DNA of 64,000 nt. Origin: Sciscionella marina DSM 45152 (GTDB lineage: Bacteria; Actinomycetota; Actinomycetes; Mycobacteriales; Pseudonocardiaceae). A program made the position numbers and the translations under genes. This document shows positions 59,400 through 64,000 of this stretch, piece after piece. The notes beneath the pieces are model-generated. The model saw only the letters and a list, made by a program, of their open reading frames with translations, had not been told where the DNA came from and made no database searches. The number at the start of each line of letters is the position of its first letter. Position 1 is the stretch's first letter. The stretch lies in assembly GCF_000379465.1 (NCBI RefSeq), contig NZ_KB905392.1:372001-436000 (forward strand), given 5' to 3'.

Positions 59400-60269
59400 T
59401 TACCGGGCGGCGCGGGCGTACTGATCGGCGAGGCCGTAGACTTTCTGGCCGTACTCGACCGAGTTGTTGTACGACATCACACCGGACCACCAGCCGGACC
59501 CGGTCGACATGTCCCGGCCGCCCGCACACAGGTAGCGCCCCGCGGTCAGGGCGGCGTCGTCGATCTGCTGTGGATCGCCCTTGCCGTCACCGTTCGCGTC
59601 CGAGGCCCATTTGCGCCAGGTCGAGGGAATGAACTGCATCGGCCCGACCGCGCGGTCCACATTGGGATCCCCGTCGATGGCCCCGCCGTCGGTGTCCCCG
59701 ACCGAGGCCACCGCGCCGCTGCCGTCCAGCGGCACCCCGACGATGGGTTTGCTCGGCTTGCCGTCCTCCTGCAGCACGGCGCCGCCGTAGCGGCCGTGGT
59801 TCGATTCCACCCTGCCGATGCCGGCGATCATGGTCCAGGAGAGGTGGCAGCTCGGCTGGATCGACCGCAGCACGAGCTCGGCATTGCCGTAGGCCCACAG
59901 CGCCCGTTCCGGAATGTCGGATTTCCCGGCGACCCGCTTGGCCCAGGCGGTCAACGGATCACCGCCGCCGGACTCGGCGGCCTGCGGACGCGGTGTGGCG
60001 CTCGGGCGCTCCGGTTCGGTGCTCGGCCGCGGAATCTCCTTGTTGAGCGAGACGGTCTTCGGCGCATCCGAACCGGGACGCACATCCGCGGGCACGACCT
60101 GCAGCGCGGGAATGTCCTGCGCGGTGGCCCCCTGTTCCGGCGTCGAGGCACCGACGAGGAACCAGGCCCCCACGCCGCCGACGGCGAGGACGACCGCGAC
60201 GATACCGAGCCTGCCGAGTAAGCCGAACCCCCTGCGCGGACGCTGTGGCCGCTGCGCCTCTTCAGTCAC
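59400..60269 (-). CDS. Membrane-anchored lytic murein transglycosylase
   Basis: 289 residues from GTG 60269 (GGGGAG nearby). A cytoplasmic stub with RPRRGFGLLGR, one membrane anchor (~19-40, LGIVAVVLAVGGVGAWFLVG), a Pro/Glu/Ser-rich linker, and a C-terminal SLT-like domain (~105-289). The catalytic Glu155 lies in AGIGRVESNHGRYGG; DRAVGPMQFIPSTWRKWASD and DINGDGK-like DANGDGKGDPQQIDDA complete the lytic transglycosylase pattern. It cleaves the MurNAc-GlcNAc bond in peptidoglycan outside the membrane. An inverted repeat lies upstream. Confidence 0.9.
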   Translation of the reverse strand: MTEEAQRPQRPRRGFGLLGRLGIVAVVLAVGGVGAWFLVGASTPEQGATAQDIPALQVVPADVRPGSDAPKTVSLNKEIPRPSTEPERPSATPRPQAAESGGGDPLTAWAKRVAGKSDIPERALWAYGNAELVLRSIQPSCHLSWTMIAGIGRVESNHGRYGGAVLQEDGKPSKPIVGVPLDGSGAVASVGDTDGGAIDGDPNVDRAVGPMQFIPSTWRKWASDANGDGKGDPQQIDDAALTAGRYLCAGGRDMSTGSGWWSGVMSYNNSVEYGQKVYGLADQYARAAR

Positions 60270-60294
60270 CTGGCTCCCCGTTGTCCTCGTATTC

Positions 60295-60328
60295 ACGTCG
60301 TGCCTACTGCACAGTAGTAGAACGACGT
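60295..60328. promoter_or_regulatory. Nested inverted repeat upstream of the transglycosylase gene
   Basis: CTACTGCACAGTAG (60304-60317) is a perfect palindrome and is bracketed by ACGTCGT / ACGACGT (60295 and 60322). It lies 26 bases before the GTG start and could be an operator or a leader hairpin. The full 140-base gap 60270-60409 holds no gene. Confidence 0.5.
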
Positions 60329-60409
60329 CTCCCACAGGAGGTTACGAGTGGGGATCCTACTGCGTCCAGCGCACCCGGCCCGCGCCCACGAGGCGGATCG
60401 GACCGGTTC

Positions 60410-60895
60410 TCAGGCCACGCCGTCGCGGCGCTGCCTGCGCAGCCGGGCCACACACCACTCCGGTGCGCTGCCCCGCCGCAGATGCTCGAGCACGGTGTAC
60501 GGCCCGAGATGCTTGCCGAGGTCCTCGGGGCTCAGGCCGGCGGCCCGGTACTCGAGGGCCCGCTGATCGAGGGGGCTGAGCCCGGCGTCCCACCACTGCT
60601 GTGCGTCCGAGATGCTACCCACCATCTGCCAGCACTTCGCCGCCGCGATCATCAGGTCCTCGGGTACCCCGGGGAGGCGCCGCCGCATCACGACGAGATA
60701 GGCGGGGTCGACCTCGTCGACGGCCACAGCGCCCGCACGCTGACCGTCGGCCGGGCCCGCCTGCGTGGGAATGCCGGGGCTGGATTCGGCGAGCCAGGCG
60801 CTCGCGAGTTCATTGGCCTCGACGAGTTCACGGTCCGCCGAACGCTCGGCCGTCCACTGCCGGACGAGCTCATCGACCCCGAGATCTTCTGCCAT
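60410..60895 (-). CDS. Hypothetical protein, helix-rich
   Basis: 161 residues, not recognised. It is soluble and strongly alpha-helical, with an acidic N-terminal half (VDELVRQWTAERSADRELVE) and a basic C-terminus (LRRGSAPEWCVARLRRQRRD). The phrase LDQRALEYRAAGLSPEDLGKHLG has a helix-turn-helix-like rhythm, so a DNA-binding role is possible. No operon partner: the gap to each neighbour exceeds 130 bases. Confidence 0.6.
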   Translation of the reverse strand: MAEDLGVDELVRQWTAERSADRELVEANELASAWLAESSPGIPTQAGPADGQRAGAVAVDEVDPAYLVVMRRRLPGVPEDLMIAAAKCWQMVGSISDAQQWWDAGLSPLDQRALEYRAAGLSPEDLGKHLGPYTVLEHLRRGSAPEWCVARLRRQRRDGVA

Positions 60896-61119
60896 CTGAT
60901 CCTCCCGCAGGAAACGGATGGTTGTGCACCAGGTGTCACCGCGTGAACCTGCCTCTGGTTCTTACGGTGAATCGAAACAACCGTCACAGCGCCCATGACG
61001 ATGTTGCTGCGAAACCTATGCCGCTGATGGGCTTTCGCGCTAGCCCCTTATTCGGTTTCGGCCGATCAAACACCTATGACCTGCGGTTACCCACGGAATT
61101 ACACACGGATGGCGCAATC

Positions 61120-61149
61120 GGGACAACATATTGTGACCGACGTTGTCCC
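61120..61149 (-). terminator. Hairpin after the small membrane protein gene
   Basis: GGGACAAC at 61120-61127 and GTTGTCCC at 61142-61149 form a perfect 8-bp stem 15 bases past the stop at 61165 on the minus strand. The loop is 14 bases and there is no U-tract. The rest of the gap 60896-61119 holds no gene. Confidence 0.5.
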
Positions 61150-61164
61150 AGCAGATGAACGCCC

Positions 61165-61326
61165 TTAGGTGAATAGCGAGCGGACGAACGAGATTACCCC
61201 TTCGGCCCCGTCCCGAAGTCCGCCGAGAATATCTTTCACGACATTCGCCGATTGGGTGGGCGAACTGATGAGGAAGAACAGCACCAGCGCGACGACGACG
61301 AGCACGATGATTTTCTTGACGTCCAT
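61165..61326 (-). CDS. 53-residue single-span membrane protein
   Basis: ATG 61326 with GGAG nine bases upstream reads 53 codons to TAA 61165. The product begins MDVKKIIVLVVVALVLFFLI, one clear N-terminal transmembrane helix with a basic start, followed by SSPTQSANVVKDILGGLRDG and an amphipathic end AEGVISFVRSLFT. Short proteins ending in this way occur in many actinobacteria, but I do not know a function. Flanking hairpin and ribosome site support it as a real gene. Confidence 0.7.
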   Translation of the reverse strand: MDVKKIIVLVVVALVLFFLISSPTQSANVVKDILGGLRDGAEGVISFVRSLFT

Positions 61327-61483
61327 GCGCTACCACTCCACCCTGCACCAAACCCGTGCGCTCGTTATCGGCTCGCGGCAGCCGATCATAAGGGGTGGAA
61401 CGGGAATCGGCTAAACCGCCGCGCGGGCCCCGGGCGTATCCGCGGGGCCGCACCACGGTCGGGCGGCGCGGTCCCGCGGACCT

Positions 61484-62623
61484 TCAGGCGATCGTGCCCG
61501 CCTCGCGCAGTCCGGCGATCCGATCCGCGGAGTAGCCATAAGCGGCGAGCACCTCGGCGGTGTCCGCGCCCTTCTCGTGCGGGGCGCTCGGCGTCCCGGC
61601 CGGGGTGCGGTCGAACTTGGGCGCGGGTGCGGGCTGTACCGCCCCGTCGACCTCGACGAAGGTCTTGCGCGCCGCGTTGTGCGGATGCTCGGCCACCTCA
61701 CCCGGGGAGAGCACCGGGGTGAGGCAGGCGTCGGTCCCTTCGGCGAGTTTGGCCCACTCGTCCCTGCTCTTGGTGCGGATCCGGGCCGAGAGGATCTCCC
61801 GCACGGCCGCCCAGTTCTGTGGGTCCAGCCGTTCCGGGAGTTCCGCGGCGTCCAGGCCGAGCACCTCGAGCAGCGCCGCCCAGAACCGCATCTCGATCGC
61901 GCCGACGGCGACATGGCGTCCGTCGGAGGTCTCGTAGGTGTCGTAGTACGGCGCGCCGCCGTCGAGCATGTTCTCCCCGCGCCGGTCACTCCAGCCGCCA
62001 CCGGCGAACAGGCCGAACATCTGGGTGGCCAGCAGCGCCGAACCGTCGACCATGGAGGCGTCCACGACCTGCCCCTTGCCCGAACGGGAGCGTTCGAAAA
62101 GGGCCGCGAGGATGCCCATGGCCAGCAGCAGACCGCCGCCGCCGTAGTCGCCGAGCAGGTTCAGCGGCGGCACCGGGCGCTGCCCCGAGCGTCCGATCTG
62201 GTGCAGGGCACCGGAAAGGCCGATGTAGTTGAGATCGTGCCCGGCGAACGGGGCGAGCGGACCGTCCTGGCCCCAGCCGGTGATCCGGCCGTACACCAGG
62301 CCCGGATTGATCGCGTGCAGATCCTCCGGGCCGAGGCCCATCCGCTCGGTCACCCCCGGCCGGAACCCCTCGATGAGCACATCGGCGGTCGCGGCGAGGG
62401 TGCGCACCACCTCGACGCCCTCCGGGGACTTGGTGTCCACCCCGATGCTGCGCCGCGAACGGGCGAGCGGGTCTCCCGCGAAACCGAGCACATCCGCGCC
62501 CGGTTTCGCGCGATCCACCTTGATCACCTCGGCGCCGAGATCGGCGAGCACCGTCGCGGCGAACGGGCCGGGGGCCAGCCCGGCCAGTTCGACGACGGTG
62601 AGCCCGGTGAGCGGTCCAGCCAC
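61484..62623 (-). CDS. mcr: Alpha-methylacyl-CoA racemase (family III CoA-transferase)
   Basis: 379 residues from GTG 62623 (GGAGGAGAAC just upstream). It follows the mycobacterial MCR pattern closely: His129 (FAGHDLNYIGLSGAL), Asp159 (NLLGDYGGGG) and Glu244 (VGAIEMRFW) are the catalytic residues, each three positions after those of M. tuberculosis MCR. ENMLDGGAPYYDTYETSDGR and FERSRSGKGQVVDASMVDGS are diagnostic strings. It interconverts 2R- and 2S-methylacyl-CoA so methyl-branched chains can enter beta-oxidation. It is paired with the adjacent acyl-CoA dehydrogenase. Confidence 0.93.
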   Translation of the reverse strand: MAGPLTGLTVVELAGLAPGPFAATVLADLGAEVIKVDRAKPGADVLGFAGDPLARSRRSIGVDTKSPEGVEVVRTLAATADVLIEGFRPGVTERMGLGPEDLHAINPGLVYGRITGWGQDGPLAPFAGHDLNYIGLSGALHQIGRSGQRPVPPLNLLGDYGGGGLLLAMGILAALFERSRSGKGQVVDASMVDGSALLATQMFGLFAGGGWSDRRGENMLDGGAPYYDTYETSDGRHVAVGAIEMRFWAALLEVLGLDAAELPERLDPQNWAAVREILSARIRTKSRDEWAKLAEGTDACLTPVLSPGEVAEHPHNAARKTFVEVDGAVQPAPAPKFDRTPAGTPSAPHEKGADTAEVLAAYGYSADRIAGLREAGTIA

Positions 62624-62653
62624 GTTCTCCTCCAAGTTCGCCTGCACCCGCGG

Positions 62654-63808
62654 TCACAGGGTCCGCGCGATGATGTCCTTCATGATCTCCGTGGTACCGC
62701 CGAAGATGCGCTGCACCCGCGCGGCCGACCAAAGCCGGGAGATCGGGTACTCCTCCATGTAGCCGTAGCCGCCGAACAACTGCAGACACTTGTCCGCGAC
62801 CTTGCTGAGCCGCTCGGTGGTCCACCACTTGACCATGGCCGCGCCCCGCACGTCGAGTTCGCCACGCAGATGCTTCTCGATCGCGCTGTCCAGATAGGTA
62901 CGGCACACCTCGACCTCGGTGGCGCACTCGGCGAGCACGAAGCGGGTGTTCTGGAACTTGATCAACGACCTGCCGAAGACCTCGCGCTCCTTGACGTACT
63001 GCAAAGTCAGCCCGACCGCGATCTCCATGGATGCCACCGCGGTCACCCCGATGACCAGCCGTTCCTGCGGCAGCTGCTGCATGAGCTGGATGAAGCCCTG
63101 CCCCTCATCGGTGCCGAGCAGATTGCTCACCGGCACCCGCACATCGTCGAAGAACAGCTCGGAGGTGTCCTGGGCGTGCATACCGTTCTTCTCCAGCACC
63201 CGTCCCCTGCGGAACCCCTCGCGCGCGGTCTCCACCGCGATCAGCGAGACGCCCTTGGCGCCCTCGTCCGGATTGGTCTTGCACGCGACCACGACCAGGT
63301 CGGCCTGCGAACCGTTCGTGATGAACGTCTTCGCGCCGTTGATCACGTACTCCTCGCCCTGGCGCACCGCCTTGGTCTTGATGCCCTGCAGGTCGGATCC
63401 GGTGCCCGGCTCGGTCATCGCAACGGCGGCGACCCACTCCCCCGAGGCCAGCTTCGGCAGCCACGCCTTCTTCTGTTCCTCGGATCCGTAGGCGTTGATG
63501 TAGTGCGCCACGATGCCGGAGTGCACGGCGTTGCCCCAGCCCTCGTCCCCGGCGTAGGCCTGCTCCTCGAGCAGCACCACCTCGCTGGCGAAGTTCGCGC
63601 CGCCACCGCCGTATTCCTCGGGAATGGAAAGGCAGAGCAGCCCGACCCCGCCCGCCTTGGTCCACAGTTCGCGGTCCACGTGCCGCTGCTTGGCCCAGCG
63701 GTCGGCGTTCGGCACGAGCTCCTTCTCGCAGAAGGTCCGCGCGAGGTCCCGGAACGCGGCCAGGTCTTCGTCCATCCAGGACGGCGTCGTCGTCGGGTGG
63801 AAACCCAT
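62654..63808 (-). CDS. Acyl-CoA dehydrogenase
   Basis: 384 residues from ATG 63808 with GGAGG five bases upstream. Complete ACAD: FRDLARTFCEKELVPNADRWA, MTEPGTGSDLQGIKTKA (FAD loop), INGAKTFITNGSQADLVVVA, QLMQQLPQERLVIGVTAVAS, and CLQLFGGYGYMEEYPISRLWSAARVQRIFGGTTEIMKDIIARTL, where Glu in GGYGYMEEYP is the position of the catalytic base in one ACAD class. Works with the neighbouring racemase on branched acyl-CoA. Divergent from a TetR regulator start at 63914. Confidence 0.93.
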   Translation of the reverse strand: MGFHPTTTPSWMDEDLAAFRDLARTFCEKELVPNADRWAKQRHVDRELWTKAGGVGLLCLSIPEEYGGGGANFASEVVLLEEQAYAGDEGWGNAVHSGIVAHYINAYGSEEQKKAWLPKLASGEWVAAVAMTEPGTGSDLQGIKTKAVRQGEEYVINGAKTFITNGSQADLVVVACKTNPDEGAKGVSLIAVETAREGFRRGRVLEKNGMHAQDTSELFFDDVRVPVSNLLGTDEGQGFIQLMQQLPQERLVIGVTAVASMEIAVGLTLQYVKEREVFGRSLIKFQNTRFVLAECATEVEVCRTYLDSAIEKHLRGELDVRGAAMVKWWTTERLSKVADKCLQLFGGYGYMEEYPISRLWSAARVQRIFGGTTEIMKDIIARTL

Positions 63809-63840
63809 CACGACCTCCTTGTCTCTCGCGATGAGGTAAA

Positions 63841-63860
63841 AACATTCCGACTGGCATGTT
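63841..63860. promoter_or_regulatory. Candidate TetR operator in the acyl-CoA dehydrogenase/TetR promoter
   Basis: AACATTCCGACTGGCATGTT is an imperfect 20-bp palindrome (AACAT..CC..GG..ATGTT) 33 bases before the dehydrogenase start and 54 before the TetR start. Position is that of a shared operator for the divergent pair. Confidence 0.6.
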
Positions 63861-63913
63861 TGTTGCCTGGCAGAAGTTACCGGCGCCCGATCGGCCTGTA
63901 AAGTCCGGGCACT

Positions 63914-64000
63914 GTGACGTCAACTGCCGAGACCACGACGCCCGGCGCGCGGGGCAACGGACGCGGGCACCGCACCCAGGCCGAGCGCACCGAACAGACC
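63914..64000 (+). CDS. TetR-family transcriptional regulator, 5' end only
   Basis: 29 codons from GTG 63914 to the window edge. The residues TTPGARGNGRGHRTQAERTE, followed by QT, match the flexible N-terminus and start of helix 1 of TetR regulators, where RTQAERTxxTR leads into the HTH. The HTH lies outside the window. Divergent placement next to an acyl-CoA dehydrogenase/racemase pair suggests a ligand derived from fatty acyl-CoA. Confidence 0.75.
   Translation, partial: MTSTAETTTPGARGNGRGHRTQAERTEQT

Noticed and set aside
1-64000. CRISPR arrays, tRNA, rRNA or insertion sequences
   Set aside because: I found no regularly spaced repeats, cloverleaf-like sequences, ribosomal RNA cores or transposase motifs by reading; short tRNAs could still be missed without a covariance search.

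Overview
The window is high-GC, gene-dense actinobacterial chromosome with many ATGA, GTGA and TGATG gene overlaps. DprE2, a decaprenyl-phosphate phosphoribosyltransferase-like UbiA, GT-C arabinan/mannan-type transferases, EspG/PE/PPE-like ESX accessory proteins and a block colinear with Mycobacterium tuberculosis Rv3030-Rv3041c point to a mycobacteria-related wall architecture. The lack of mycolate genes here and the mix of Streptomyces-type families (GlnA4-like synthetase, SCO6745 family) fit a Pseudonocardiales genome best. I saw no tRNA, rRNA, CRISPR array or intact insertion sequence.

Region 1 (1-12031) is nitrogen and one-carbon metabolism. A partial GT2 gene sits at the left edge. Next come a FadR/FCD regulator, sdaA, and glyA-gcvH-gcvT behind a tandem glycine riboswitch and a 13-codon leader ORF. 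They are followed by an ethanolamine set: SDR, aldehyde dehydrogenase, PuuD-like hydrolase, GlnA4-like synthetase and a divergent ethanolamine permease. Read together, these genes could take ethanolamine to gamma-glutamyl-glycine and then glycine. Glycine would be sensed by the riboswitch and passed on to serine and pyruvate. A ~190-220 bp imperfect inverted-repeat element occurs twice in this block.

Region 2 (12126-24355) holds the Rv3030-3032 type alpha-glucan operon (methyltransferase, GH57, GT4), an Rv3034c-type acyltransferase and Rv3037c/3038c/3039c/3041c homologues. They are split by a nucleoside hydrolase, a class-B-like phosphatase, an AraC regulator and a SnoaL protein. Region 3 (24404-31537) is a mixed set: epoxide hydrolase, alpha/beta hydrolase, secreted sialidase-like protein, small regulators, DUF309, methyltransferase, P450 and a GT-C membrane protein.

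Region 4 (31689-38609) is arabinogalactan/lipoglycan assembly: dprE2, ubiA, a PAP2 phosphatase and two GT-C transferases. It is interrupted by an AbiE-like toxin-antitoxin pair whose toxin carries an in-frame nonsense codon. Region 5 (38647-46067) is the most unusual: an orphan response regulator translationally coupled to a three-gene condensin-like set (kleisin-like, KITE-like, 1476-residue SMC-like). It resembles MksFEB/Wadjet JetABC without the JetD/MksG nuclease, and the SMC-like ATPase has Asp-Asn where the Walker B Asp-Glu is expected. Region 6 (46229-48666) is an ESX accessory trio (EspG, PPE-like, PE-like) with a divergent XRE/EspR-like regulator.

Region 7 (48733-64000) is acyl-CoA and lipid metabolism with other genes between: a crotonase/Baeyer-Villiger monooxygenase/thiolase operon, a decayed stretch with a P-loop gene remnant, fadE23-fadE24, a Pit phosphate transporter, small regulators and membrane proteins, a lytic transglycosylase, alpha-methylacyl-CoA racemase with an acyl-CoA dehydrogenase, and the start of a divergent TetR regulator. 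Gene assignments rest on reading translated sequence and remembered family features. No search was run.
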